Notes under the pieces: generated by a model
The model's input: the letters and a program-made list of their open reading frames with translations, nothing else
Told to the model about the DNA's origin: nothing
Database searches by the model: none
Shown here: piece after piece, positions 1 through 8,050 of the stretch
Layout of the letters: each line of letters opens with the position of its first letter
Numbering within the stretch: the stretch's first letter is position 1
NCBI RefSeq assembly: GCF_010093445.1
Contig: NZ_PDWW01000011.1
Coordinates: forward strand, 1-64,000
Source: Pseudoxanthomonas japonensis
Lineage (GTDB): Bacteria; Pseudomonadota; Gammaproteobacteria; Xanthomonadales; Xanthomonadaceae
Direction: 5' to 3'
DNA length: 64,000 nt
Translations under genes and position numbers: made by a program

Positions 1-66
1 CTGCCAGCGATCCCACATCAGTGCCTTCTCGGTGTCGGTGTAGTAGAGCCTCTTCCTGCGCTTCAT
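1..66 (-). CDS. IS30-type transposase, N-terminal 22 residues (cut by window)
   Basis: Reading leftward from an ATG at 66, the 22 visible codons encode a basic N-terminus containing YYTDTEKALMWDRWQ. This matches the start of IS30-family DDE transposases, where it leads into the helix-turn-helix that binds the IS ends. An AGGAG ribosome binding site lies a few bases upstream (about 74-80 on this strand). The rest of the gene is outside the window, so integrity cannot be judged. It reads away from the decayed LysR/SDR pair and is a likely agent of that decay. Family assignment rests on the motif alone. Confidence 0.75.
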   Translation of the reverse strand, partial: MKRRKRLYYTDTEKALMWDRWQ

Positions 67-118
67 TCGCAACACTCCTGCTGCCTATGCAGCTATCCGT
101 GTGTTGCGTCGATCATAT
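1..118 (-). mobile_element. End of an IS30-like insertion sequence
   Basis: The transposase start is followed outward by about 50 bp of noncoding DNA holding, on the minus strand, ATGATCGACGCAACAC. This resembles the GACGCAACA-type terminal inverted repeats common in IS30-family elements. The exact IS boundary and any target duplication cannot be set because the other end is not visible; the right edge given is approximate. Confidence 0.5.
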
Positions 119-123
119 GAATC

Positions 124-176
124 CGCGGTCAGAAGCGGACATCGCCCAACACCTGAATTGGGTCGGAAGCTGACAT
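124..176. repeat. Two degenerate copies of the GGCCAGAAGCGGACAT repeat
   Basis: GGTCAGAAGCGGACAT at 128-143 differs by one base from GGCCAGAAGCGGACAT at 4361-4376. GGTCGGAAGCTGACAT at 161-176 is a second, more diverged copy. They lie between the IS end and the LysR remnant. The same repeat family appears at 4351-4397 and 7568-7591. Function unknown. Confidence 0.5.
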
Positions 177-205
177 CAAGGAAGTCGATCAGCTCTTGCA
201 ACCAA

Positions 206-826
206 TCAGCGGGGGCTTGCTGGGATTGGAGCGTCTTTACCTTCTAGGTCACGATCCAGCAGGCAATCGATGAATGCACGTAGCGCCGGCAGCAGGTAGC
301 GGCGGCTCGAGTAATGGAGGTACAGGCCAGGCACGGTCGGCGACCAGTCGGCCAGGACGCGTTTCAGCCGTCCGTCGCGCAAGGCCTCGGCGATGTCGTC
401 GTCGTTGTAGGCGTAGAGGATGCCGAGCCCCTGCAGCGCGGCGGGCAAGATGATGTCCTGGTGGTTCGAAATCACCCGGCCCTCGCCGAAGACCTCGACC
501 GTCTTGCCCTTCTTCGCGAACGACCAGCCCGCGATCTTGCCGCTGCCGGGGAAGCGCCAGTTGATGCACGCATGGCGATCCAAGTCGGCCGGCGTCTTTG
601 GTTCGCCATGCTGCGCGAGATACTCGGGCGAGGCCACCGCCAGCAGTTCGATGTCCGGCGTCAGCCGCACTGCCACCATGTCCTTCTGCAGGCGGCCGCC
701 CACGCGGATGCCGGCATCGAAGCCTTCGCCGGCGATGTCGCTCAGCGCGTCGTCGATCACGATGTCGAGCACGACATCGGGATTTGCTTTTGCGAAACGG
801 CCCAGCCGCGGCGCGTGCGCTCGTAC
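206..826 (-). pseudogene. LysR-type regulator, 5' end deleted (effector-binding domain only)
   Basis: The open frame encodes the C-terminal effector-binding half of a LysR-family regulator: the typical APRLGRFAKANPDVVLDI start of the domain, then DDALSDIAGEGFDAGIRVG and ALQGLGILY. Upstream the frame runs into a stop at 827-829, only about 45 bp before the divergent dehydrogenase start. The winged helix-turn-helix and linker, normally about 100 residues, are therefore missing, together with the usual divergent promoter. An internal GTG at 770-772 could start a 188-residue fragment, but it would have no DNA-binding domain. LysR genes divergent from short-chain dehydrogenases are a common arrangement, so this was probably once the local regulator. 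An IS30 end lies about 100 bp beyond its 3' end. Confidence 0.8.
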
Positions 827-873
827 CTACCGCCTTCGCCACGGCCTCGTCCATGTCGCATAGCATCGGCGCC

Positions 874-1645
874 ATGAGCTTCGATCTCTCCCTGGCGGGC
901 AAGCGCGTTCTGGTCACCGGCGGCACGCGCGGCGTCGGCGGCGCCGTCGTCGAACTGCTCTCTTCGCTGCAGGCACGCATCGTGGCGACCGCGCTGTCGG
1001 CACCGAAGCAGCCCATCGACGGCGTGCACTACGTGGCCGCCAACCTGGTCACCGCCGAGGGCGTCCGCGCCGCGACGGAGGCAGCGCAGCACCATCTCGG
1101 CGGCGTCGACATCCTCATCAACGTGGTGGGCGGCTCGTCGGCGCCCTTGGGCGGCTTCGCGAAACTGGACGATGGCGAGTGGGCGAAGGCGCTCGACCTC
1201 AACCTGATGTCGGCCGTGCGCATGGACCGCGCCCTGCTGCCGGCGATGCTCGCGCAGGGGTCCGGCGTGATCCTGCACGTGACCTCGATCCAGCGCCTGC
1301 TGCCGCTGCACGATTCCACGATTGCCTACGCCGCCGCGAAGGCCGCGTTGTCGACCTACAGCAAGGCGCTGTCGAAGGAAGTCACGCCGCAGGGCGTGCG
1401 CGTGGTCCGCGTGTCGCCGGGCTGGATCGAGACCGAAGCCTCGATCGATTTCCTCGGCGACATCGCGGCCAACGCCGGCACGGATTACGAAGGCGCCAAG
1501 CAGATGGTCATGAACGCGCTGGGCGGAATTCCCGTCGGGCGACCGGCCAAGCCCTCCGAGGTCGCCGACCTCATCGCGTTCCTGGTCTCGCCCCGCGCCG
1601 CGTCCATCTCGGGGTCGGAACGGCGGCACCGTGCCCACGGCGTAA
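874..1645 (+). pseudogene. Short-chain dehydrogenase/reductase with 3' frameshift
   Basis: This is a classical SDR: the NAD(P)-binding TGGTRGVGGA motif near residue 12, an NVVGG motif, and a Ser...Tyr-x3-Lys catalytic set (VTSIQ ... AYAAAK). Start chosen at ATG 874 (MSFDLSLAGKRVLVTGG); an in-frame ATG at 853 is also possible. The normal C-terminus of such SDRs ends GTEYVIDGGTVPT. Here the frame reads ISGSE up to 1620, and then NGGTVPTA plus a TAA at 1643-1645 continues in another frame. About 11 bases appear to be missing at 1620/1621. In the shifted frame the stop is lost and the protein reads on, without any stop, into the hydrolase at 1837. Catalytic residues are upstream of the lesion, so residual function is possible but unlikely. 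Confidence 0.75.
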
Positions 1646-1836
1646 GCGCCGCCGATGGCCTCCCTGCCCGCCGGCACCGCGGCGGGCAGACCCGGCAGGG
1701 CGCACGGCAGGAACGTACGATCGATCAAGTTTTCAGGACGTTACGTGCCTTATGGTTCCGGATACGCCGGCAAAGTACCCCTGCCGGCCAACGCCGCACC
1801 CCGAACGCCACCCACCACTGCCCCGAGGACACGACC

Positions 1837-2619
1837 ATGTTCAAGCTCATCCCCGCCCTGCTCGCCGCCGCCCTGGCCGCCAGCCTGTCCCCCGCCGTCC
1901 ACGCCGCCGAGTCCGCCCGCGACAGCGGTGCAGTGAAGAACGTGGTGCTGGTACACGGCGCGTTCGCCGACGGCGCCGGCTGGCGCCCGGTGTACGACGA
2001 CCTGACCGCACGCGGCTATCGCGTGTCCATCGTGCAGAACCCGCTGACCTCGCTCGCCGACGATGTCGCCGCGACCAGGCGCGTGCTCGACCGCCAGGAC
2101 GGTCCGGCCATCCTGGTCGGACATTCGTGGGGCGGCACGGTGATCACCGAAGCCGGCGTGCACGACAAGGTGGCCGGCCTGGTCTATGTGTCGGCGCTGG
2201 CGCCGGACGCAGGCGAGACCACGGCGCAGCAGTACACGGGCTTCGCGCCGACGCCTGAGTTCGTCATCGACACCAGCGCCGATGGGTTCGGCTTCATCGC
2301 CCCGGCGAAGTTCAAGGCCGGCTTCGCGCACGACACGACGGATGCGGACGCGGCGTTCCTGCGCGATTCGCAGGTGCCGATCAACATGGCGTCGTTCGGC
2401 ACCGTGCTGACGCACGCGGCGTGGCGCAGCAAGCCCAGCTGGGCGGTGATCGCCATCGAGGACAAGGCTTTCGACCAGGCCATGCTCATCCACATGGCCG
2501 AGCGCATCAACGCGCGCATCACCAAGGTCTCCGCCAGCCACGCGGTCTTCATGACGCAGCCGAAGGTGGTCGCTGACACGATCGACCGCGCAGCGAAGGA
2601 TGCGGCGCAGGCGAAGTAA
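1837..2619 (+). CDS. Secreted alpha/beta hydrolase
   Basis: A 260-residue alpha/beta hydrolase with an N-terminal signal peptide (hydrophobic core at residues 4-20, cleavage likely after AVHA), so probably periplasmic. It shows the oxyanion-side VLVHGAFADGAGW segment, the nucleophile elbow GHSWGG (about residue 91) and a late SASHAVFMTQP supplying the catalytic His. This resembles the pyrethroid hydrolase/EstC-like or AB hydrolase-6 group; the substrate is unknown. GAGGAC about 7 bases before the ATG is a plausible ribosome binding site. Because of the frameshift in the gene upstream, this reading frame is also open from the dehydrogenase into the hydrolase, so a fusion polypeptide could be made in addition to the free enzyme. 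Confidence 0.8.
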   Translation: MFKLIPALLAAALAASLSPAVHAAESARDSGAVKNVVLVHGAFADGAGWRPVYDDLTARGYRVSIVQNPLTSLADDVAATRRVLDRQDGPAILVGHSWGGTVITEAGVHDKVAGLVYVSALAPDAGETTAQQYTGFAPTPEFVIDTSADGFGFIAPAKFKAGFAHDTTDADAAFLRDSQVPINMASFGTVLTHAAWRSKPSWAVIAIEDKAFDQAMLIHMAERINARITKVSASHAVFMTQPKVVADTIDRAAKDAAQAK

Positions 2620-2750
2620 GCGCCGCTGGGACGCGACGGCATCTGCGGCCGTCGCGTCCGATATCTCTCCCCCTGAATTGCCCTTCCCCACGACAGGTGG
2701 CGCAACCCGCGCTGCCTGAAGGCCCCACGTCGCCCGGAGTTTCTGTCACC

Positions 2751-4337
2751 ATGCCCACGTCCTCTCCCACCGTCCCCGCCTACGCCACCGACCTGCAACA
2801 TCCGGGGCGCTACGACTTCATCGTCTGCGGCGCGGGTCCTGCCGGCTGCGCCCTTGCCGGCAGGCTCGCGGAAAATCCTGCCGTGCGCGTACTGCTGATC
2901 GAGGCAGGCGGCGCCGACGAGCTGCCGGAGATTCTCGATCCTACGCAGTGGCCATCGAACCTCGGCTCCGATCGCGACTGGGCATTTGTCGCCGAGCCCA
3001 ATCAGCATCTGCATGGCCGTGCCATTCCACTGAACATGGGCAAGGTGGTGGGCGGCGGCTCCAGCATCAACGTGATGGTGTGGGCACGCGGTCACCAGAG
3101 CGACTGGGATCACTTCGCCGAGGAAGCCGGCGACGGTGCTTGGGGCTATCGTGCGGTGCTCGACATCTACAAGCGCATCGAAGACTGGCGAGGGATGCCC
3201 GATCCCATCCGCCGTGGCACCGGCGGACCGGTGCATGTGGAAACGCCACCGCATCCACAGCCAGTGGCCATCGCCATGGTCGAGGCCGCGAAAGCCCTGG
3301 GCATGCCGACCTTCGACAGCCCGAACGGCGTGATGATGGAAGGCCGCGGTGGCGTTGCACTCAACGACCTGATCGTGAAGGCCGGCCGGCGCTCTTCAAT
3401 ATTTCGCTCCTACATCTTCCCGAAGCTGGGGCAGCCGAACCTGACGGTGATGATCAATGCACAGGTGAGCAAGCTCGTGTTCGAAGGCACCACCGTCGTC
3501 GGCGTTGACGTGATGCAGAACGGCCGCCGTACGCGCATCACCGCCGAGCGCGAGGTGATCCTGTCGATGGGCGCGATCAATACGCCCAAGCTGCTGATGC
3601 AATCCGGCATCGGTCCGGAAGACGAACTGCAGTCACATGGCATTCCGGTGATTCAGTCTCTGCCGGGCGTCGGACGGAACCACCAGGACCACGTCTCGTT
3701 CGGCTGCCTGTTCGAGGCGAATGCGCCAGTCGGCGTGGGTAATGGCGGATCGGAGGCCACGCTCTACTGGAAGACGGATGCTGCGCTCACCTCGCCAGAC
3801 GTCTTCCACTGTCAACTGGAGTTTCCGGTACCGACACCGGAAACGGCGCATCGTGGCGTGCCCGAGCACGGCTGGATGACGTTCGCCGGGTTGTCGCACC
3901 CCAAGAGCCGCGGCTCTCTGCACCTCACGGGTGCCGATGTCAGCGCACCCGTCCGTATCGTAGCGAACACGCTATCGCACCCCGACGATCTGCGCGATGC
4001 CATGGCGACCATCGCGCTGGCCCAGGAGATGGCGCACGCCTCACCGTTCAAGCGCTTGCTGAAGCGCGAAGCCATGCCTGGAAACCTGGCAAGGTCCGAC
4101 CTAAAAGCGTATCTCCGCGACGCGGCTGTAACGTTCTGGCACCAGGCCTGCACGGCCAAGATGGGACGCGATGCGATGTCGGTCGTCAACGGCCAGCTGC
4201 AGGTCTACGGCATTGAGCGACTGCGGATCGCGGATGCGTCGATCATGCCCAGCATGCCGAGCGGCAACACCATGGCGCCGTGCGTCGTTATCGGCGAGCG
4301 CGCTGCGGAAATCATCAAGCAGACGCACGGGATCTGA
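2751..4337 (+). CDS. GMC-family FAD oxidoreductase (choline dehydrogenase-like)
   Basis: A 528-residue protein with the FAD-binding CGAGPAGCALAGRL near residue 25, the GMC signature around GGGSSINVMVWARGH, the second signature SMGAINTPKLLMQSGIGP, and the C-terminal FWHQACTAKMG plus SGNTMAPC segment carrying the catalytic His and Asn. GMC enzymes oxidise alcohols (choline, glucose, aryl or aliphatic alcohols); which one is not readable here. There is no signal peptide, so it is probably cytoplasmic. ATG 2751 is preferred over the in-frame GTG at 2697 because conserved sequence starts about 20 residues after it. It stands alone, with a repeat hairpin immediately downstream. Confidence 0.88.
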   Translation: MPTSSPTVPAYATDLQHPGRYDFIVCGAGPAGCALAGRLAENPAVRVLLIEAGGADELPEILDPTQWPSNLGSDRDWAFVAEPNQHLHGRAIPLNMGKVVGGGSSINVMVWARGHQSDWDHFAEEAGDGAWGYRAVLDIYKRIEDWRGMPDPIRRGTGGPVHVETPPHPQPVAIAMVEAAKALGMPTFDSPNGVMMEGRGGVALNDLIVKAGRRSSIFRSYIFPKLGQPNLTVMINAQVSKLVFEGTTVVGVDVMQNGRRTRITAEREVILSMGAINTPKLLMQSGIGPEDELQSHGIPVIQSLPGVGRNHQDHVSFGCLFEANAPVGVGNGGSEATLYWKTDAALTSPDVFHCQLEFPVPTPETAHRGVPEHGWMTFAGLSHPKSRGSLHLTGADVSAPVRIVANTLSHPDDLRDAMATIALAQEMAHASPFKRLLKREAMPGNLARSDLKAYLRDAAVTFWHQACTAKMGRDAMSVVNGQLQVYGIERLRIADASIMPSMPSGNTMAPCVVIGERAAEIIKQTHGI

Positions 4338-4350
4338 ATGCTGATGTTAC

Positions 4351-4397
4351 GTCCGCTTCCGGCCAGAAGCGGACATGATGACCCGTCCGCTTCTTGT
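4351..4397. repeat. Palindromic intergenic repeat plus half-copy
   Basis: GTCCGCTTC (4351-4359) and GAAGCGGAC (4366-4374) form a perfect 9-bp stem with a 6-base CGGCCA loop. A further CGTCCGCTTCT half-copy follows at 4384-4394. The unit lies between the GMC oxidoreductase and the convergent cytochrome b561 gene. Related copies occur at 7568-7591 and 128-176. There is no T-run, so a terminator role is unproven. Confidence 0.7.
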
Positions 4398-4457
4398 CCC
4401 TGCCTGCATTGGGGCTCAATGTAAGCGCCCAATGCGATATCGGCCAGGTCCACCGCG

Positions 4458-5033
4458 TCAATTCGGCTCGATGTCGGATCGAGCGGGCGGCAGTTCTGCG
4501 ACGGCTCCGCTCCGCGCCATTGATCCAAACACGCCGTCACGACGTACCCACGCGTGATATAGCGCGGCGGTCAGGTGTAGCAGCACCAGCGCAAACAAGG
4601 CGAAGCCCAACGCCCCGTGCGCCTCCCTAAGCCAGGTATAGAGCGCGGGATCCTGTGGAAAGAGCGGCGGCAACCGCAGTGTGCCGACCATATGTACGGG
4701 ATATCCGCCCGCCGACAACATGGCCCATCCAAGCAGTGGCATCGCTAGCATCAAGGAATACAACAGCCAGTGCGACGCCTTTGCAGCGACTGCCTGCAGT
4801 CGCGGCAGGTCTGCAGGCAGGGGCGGTGGCGGACTACGCCACCGATGTACAAGCCTGAGAAGCGCCAACAGCAGGATAGCGATGCCAAGCGGTCGATGCA
4901 GATCGATCAGTGCCGGCCGCAGCGACAACGATGAGACCATGCCGACGCCGATGAACAGCATCACCACGATCAACAGCGCCATGCACCAATGAAGCAAGCG
5001 CGCCAGTCCATCAAAATGTCCATGCCGGTTCAT
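4458..5033 (-). CDS. Cytochrome b561-type di-haem membrane protein
   Basis: A 191-residue integral membrane protein with four transmembrane segments and the histidine pattern of bacterial cytochrome b561 (YodB/CybB type): LARLLHWCMAL in helix 1, DLHRPLGI in helix 2, ASHWLLYSL in helix 3, and AHGALGF ... LLHLTAALYH in helix 4. It would pass electrons between quinol and a periplasmic partner. Its ATG overlaps the stop of the catalase-like gene by 4 bases (ATGA), so the two are translationally coupled and probably form one redox unit, with the cytochrome as membrane electron carrier for the haem peroxidase. Confidence 0.88.
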   Translation of the reverse strand: MNRHGHFDGLARLLHWCMALLIVVMLFIGVGMVSSLSLRPALIDLHRPLGIAILLLALLRLVHRWRSPPPPLPADLPRLQAVAAKASHWLLYSLMLAMPLLGWAMLSAGGYPVHMVGTLRLPPLFPQDPALYTWLREAHGALGFALFALVLLHLTAALYHAWVRRDGVFGSMARSGAVAELPPARSDIEPN

Positions 5034-6133
5034 CGTGCGGCCTCCTGCACGGTGGCCCCGGTCGCCTCAGGCGCCTGCCCATGCGCGATCTCTCGCTCGC
5101 GCCGGTTGAACGAGACCGAATACGCCGCCGCCCGGGCAGCCAGAATTGGATCATCCGACAAGGCAATACCGCCAGGCACCACGGTCGGATCGTAGTTCAC
5201 ATCGCGGCATGCACCCGTTGCCTGCGGTTGGCTGCTTTCCAGCACCAGCGTGCCTGCGATGTAGTTGGGTCGGTCCTCGGGCCAGGCGCGCGAAGGATCC
5301 TCAATGGGATCCCCCGATTTGGCCTCGGTGACTACCAGATGCCAGCGCAGCGGCCCCTGCGACAATCGCGTCTGCAGGTCTTCCCGCAGGTAGTCGGGAT
5401 CGGCGTGCTGCCGCTCGGCCTCGCTGAGCGGTTCGAACGCCGCCAAGGGCTGCATCGACCAACGTACAAAGCGAACACGGCCTTGCGCATCAATGAAGCG
5501 GAACGCGTTGACGCCGTTGTAGGTCGTGTTGGCCCAACTGCTGGACCAGGGTGCGGACTTGGCCCACGCCTGGAAGCGCTTGGCTTCGGGGTACTGCGCC
5601 ACGAATGCGGCCATCTTCGCCGGATCCGGCTTGCCCGTCGCCGGATCGGGGCGCGACGCCAGTAGCTGGGCGTGGAAGCCGGCCGGCGTAGCCACCGCGA
5701 AGAATGGGAAGCTGTTCATCGCGGTGCGCCACTCTTGCCCATCATCCGTCTTCAGCAGCAGCGCCAAGCTGCGCACCCGGGCCTGTGCATCCAGGGCATA
5801 TGGATCTCCCCCCGCGATCGACAGGCGGCCGGATACCTCAGTGCGAGGCTGGCTGAAGATGCGCGCGCGCGACAATGCGGCCGCCGGCTCCGATGGTTCG
5901 AAGTACCCTGCTACGCATACGCCCTTGCTGTGGGCCCGACGAAACCCCGGATAGGCCTTGCCACCCTCGATGGCGTCCACCAGCCGCGGTGCGGTCAGGC
6001 GCTTGGGCCCAATCCACCCTGCAGTCCATGCGAATGCGCCCGCTAGCACCATGACAATGGCGGCAATGGCCGTCAAGGCAAGCCACGGGACGCGGGTCCG
6101 GGATGGGTGGGTTGCTTCGTGAGGTGTCGACAT
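5030..6133 (-). CDS. Membrane-anchored catalase-related peroxidase (SrpA-like)
   Basis: A 367-residue protein of the catalase-related (SrpA-like) family, shorter than true catalases. An N-terminal signal anchor spans about residues 15-37. The haem-distal His segment is RAHSKGVCVAGYFEPS, followed by the conserved NSFPFFAVATPAGFHAQLLAS and WANTTYNGVNAFRF. The late RAAAY sequence fits the R-x3-Y proximal haem motif. Family members are mostly haem peroxidases of the periplasm. ATG 6133 is preferred over ATG 6148 because GGAG sits about 6 bases upstream of it. It is cotranscribed with the cytochrome b561 gene and divergent from an ECF sigma gene; a matching ECF-type promoter at 6165-6189 suggests direct control by that sigma factor. 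Confidence 0.85.
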   Translation of the reverse strand: MSTPHEATHPSRTRVPWLALTAIAAIVMVLAGAFAWTAGWIGPKRLTAPRLVDAIEGGKAYPGFRRAHSKGVCVAGYFEPSEPAAALSRARIFSQPRTEVSGRLSIAGGDPYALDAQARVRSLALLLKTDDGQEWRTAMNSFPFFAVATPAGFHAQLLASRPDPATGKPDPAKMAAFVAQYPEAKRFQAWAKSAPWSSSWANTTYNGVNAFRFIDAQGRVRFVRWSMQPLAAFEPLSEAERQHADPDYLREDLQTRLSQGPLRWHLVVTEAKSGDPIEDPSRAWPEDRPNYIAGTLVLESSQPQATGACRDVNYDPTVVPGGIALSDDPILAARAAAYSVSFNRREREIAHGQAPEATGATVQEAAR

Positions 6134-6164
6134 GGATGGCTCCGGCATCGTGCAATGACCGTAT

Positions 6165-6189
6165 GACGCCCGGGCGCGGGATTTATTTC
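6165..6189 (-). promoter_or_regulatory. Candidate ECF-sigma promoter for the catalase/cytochrome unit
   Basis: On the minus strand GAAAT (6189-6185) is followed after exactly 16 bases by CGTC (6168-6165). CGTC is a typical ECF -10 core, and the spacing equals that of the divergent promoter at 6216-6240. It lies 31 bp upstream of the chosen catalase start. Inferred from pattern only. Confidence 0.5.
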
Positions 6190-6215
6190 ACATCCGCGAC
6201 ATCTTTCGATTCCGA

Positions 6216-6242
6216 GGAATAATCGGGCTACCCGCACGTCTC
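6216..6242 (+). promoter_or_regulatory. Candidate autoregulatory ECF-sigma promoter
   Basis: GGAAT (6216-6220) and CGTC (6237-6240) are separated by 16 bases, matching the GGAA(C/T)-N16-CGTC layout of many ECF-dependent promoters. It lies about 30 bp before the sigma gene, as expected for autoregulation. Confidence 0.6.
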
Positions 6243-6271
6243 ACCTTAGACCTGCCCCGTTCACGCGACCC

Positions 6272-6796
6272 ATGACCGCTTCATTGCCTCCGCTGGATGA
6301 CGACAGCCTGCGAGACCTGATTCCTCGCCTGCGCAGGTTCGCGCGCTCGCTGACCCAGGATCCAGTCGCTGCGGACGACCTGGTCCAGGCGACGCTGGAG
6401 CGAGCGCTTACACACGGCGCTGAGCGGACGAAGGAAGCGGCGCTGCAATCGTGGCTGTTCTCCGTGCTCTACCGAAAATTCGTCGATGAGCAGCGGCGCG
6501 TAACCCGTTGGAGGCGCATCGCATGGCTATTCGCAGCCGAGGAGGAGGCACAGGCGGCCACGCCCGAACAGGTTTTTGCCGCCCGCACCTCGCTGGCCGG
6601 CTTCTCCCGCCTGACGGTGGAACAGCGCGCCTTGCTGATGCTGGTGAGCGTCGAGGACATGGGCTATCGCGAGGCCGCCGAGACGCTTGGCATACCCATT
6701 GGCACTGTCATGTCCCGTTTGTCGCGGGCGCGGCAGGCACTGCGTGCCATGCAGGAGGACGGACCCCCTGCCCCATCGTTGAGAGTCATGAAATGA
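6272..6796 (+). CDS. ECF-type RNA polymerase sigma factor
   Basis: A 174-residue protein with sigma region 2 at about residues 17-82 (DLVQATLERAL, SWLFSVLYRKFVDEQRR) and region 4 at about 108-160 (LTVEQRALLMLVSVEDMGY, then the helix-turn-helix EAAETLGIPIGTVMSRLSRAR). No region 1 or 3, as normal for ECF factors. Its stop overlaps the ATG of the downstream anti-sigma gene (ATGA). It is divergent from a catalase-like/cytochrome b unit with paired candidate ECF promoters between them. This organisation suggests a self-contained response to peroxide or another oxidative signal (inference). Confidence 0.92.
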   Translation: MTASLPPLDDDSLRDLIPRLRRFARSLTQDPVAADDLVQATLERALTHGAERTKEAALQSWLFSVLYRKFVDEQRRVTRWRRIAWLFAAEEEAQAATPEQVFAARTSLAGFSRLTVEQRALLMLVSVEDMGYREAAETLGIPIGTVMSRLSRARQALRAMQEDGPPAPSLRVMK

Positions 6797-7545
6797 ACAT
6801 CCAGACCACACAGCCCGAACCGGATGAGAGTGAACTCCATGCTTACGTGGATGGTCAGCTCGAGCCGGCGCGTCGCGAGGCCGTCGAATGCTGGCTGGAC
6901 AGCCATCCTGAGCGTGCCCGCCAGATAGCCGACTGGAAGCGCGATGCCGGGCACCTGCGCGCACTGCACGCGCATCCGGAGCAGTGGGCGGCGAACGCGG
7001 CACTGGAGCCTCTACGGATACGGCGGCGCCTGCATGCAAGTCGCCGGCACCGCATGGGCATCGCTGCCTCCCTGATACTGGCGCTTGGATTGGGGGCTGG
7101 TGTGGGTTGGTGGGCACGTGACCTGCAGCCAGTGCCCATGCCCATGGCCGACGCGGTAGCGGCCTATCGCCAGTTCGCCGATGCCGATGCGCCTGCCATG
7201 GACTTCGATGCCAGTCGGAGCGCGGACCTGCAACGCTGGCTGCAGCGGCATTTCGGCAAAGTTGGCCGTGTCCCCGACCTCAAGCCGGCGGGCTACCGGC
7301 TGATGGGTGGACGCGTGCTGTCCACCGAACAGGGCACTGCCGCCATGCTGGTCTATCAAGATGGATCAGGTGCCCGTGTGGGGTTCTATCTCCGCCCGCG
7401 CGGCAAGCTGAAGGGTACAGGTCAGCGCCGCGACGGCGACCTGCTGGCTCAGTACTGGTCACATCAGAACACCAGCTTCGCTCTGGTTAGCGAGGTCGCA
7501 GATACAGCTGCTTTGCGACTTCCACACTTGTTAGACAACGGCTGA
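6793..7545 (+). CDS. Membrane anti-sigma factor
   Basis: A 250-residue protein with an N-terminal sigma-binding region (DESELHAYVDGQLEPARR), one transmembrane segment at about residues 88-107, and a periplasmic C-terminal domain rich in Arg/Gly/Tyr. The zinc-binding H-x3-C-x2-C signature of ZAS-type anti-sigmas is absent. It overlaps the sigma gene by 4 bases, so the pair is coupled. It would hold the sigma factor at the membrane until an envelope signal. The last residues (LRLPHLLDNG) run into a short inverted repeat and a TGT motif that may mark the left edge of the Tn7-like element, so the natural C-terminus may have been altered. Confidence 0.85.
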   Translation: MNIQTTQPEPDESELHAYVDGQLEPARREAVECWLDSHPERARQIADWKRDAGHLRALHAHPEQWAANAALEPLRIRRRLHASRRHRMGIAASLILALGLGAGVGWWARDLQPVPMPMADAVAAYRQFADADAPAMDFDASRSADLQRWLQRHFGKVGRVPDLKPAGYRLMGGRVLSTEQGTAAMLVYQDGSGARVGFYLRPRGKLKGTGQRRDGDLLAQYWSHQNTSFALVSEVADTAALRLPHLLDNG

Positions 7546-8050
7546 GTTTTCTAACACAAACTAGAGAGTCCGCTATCGGCCACAAGCGGACATCTGCCAA
7601 ACCTCTAAACTCGACCGGCTCGTGAGTCATTATCGGACAGAGCTAGATGCCAGACGCCTAGCCTTCCTTGGAGGTAAGTGGAGCGCTCTCTAACCTTATA
7701 AATTTCGTCAGCAAGCGATCAATTCAGCTAGCTACCTGATTTGGCTAGGTTAGGCATGAACCCTACGCATTCTTGCCAAAGGGCCTACTGACGGCTTTTG
7801 ATGAGTGACCGTGTCTCAATGGCATTAATTAGCAATACGATTTGGCGGGCTGACACGATTAATCCATGTCTAGGCTCGAGGCGGCCCCCGCGGGAGCGCA
7901 AGTTATGCTCGTGGTACATGCCGGGCTGCTAAGCAGAGCGAATTCGGCCCATGCAGTGTCCCCTTTGACGAGTGCGCATCATGACGAACGACGAGCAGAT
8001 GGATCTTTGGCTGTGGAGTCAGGGTGTAGGCCAATGGCATGCGGGTCGCG
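7546..8050. other. 505-bp gap without a convincing gene; probable left edge of the Tn7-like element
   Basis: No open frame here looks like protein. The stretch is A+T-richer than the flank to its left. It starts with a short inverted repeat (TGTTAGA at 7529-7535 and TCTAACA at 7549-7555) straddling the anti-sigma stop, then the palindromic repeat at 7568-7591. TTTGGC occurs at about 7742, 7842 and 8006 and might be degenerate transposase-binding sites, but the match to the right-end repeats is weak. Confidence 0.5.
7568..7591. repeat. Palindromic intergenic repeat copy
   Basis: GTCCGCT (7568-7574) pairs with AGCGGAC (7585-7591) around a central CGGCCA-containing loop. Same family as 4351-4374, with the same GCGGACAT tail. 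It lies just after the anti-sigma gene. Confidence 0.6.

Noticed and set aside
7863-7870. ATCCATGTC as left end with a TCCAT target duplication matching the right flank
   Set aside because: The TGT terminus would have to share its T with the duplication, giving only four matching bases; the sequence inside does not resemble the right end.
7740-8012. Three TTTGGC sites as left-end transposase-binding sites
   Set aside because: Only the 6-base core agrees with the right-end repeats; flanks match poorly and spacing is irregular.
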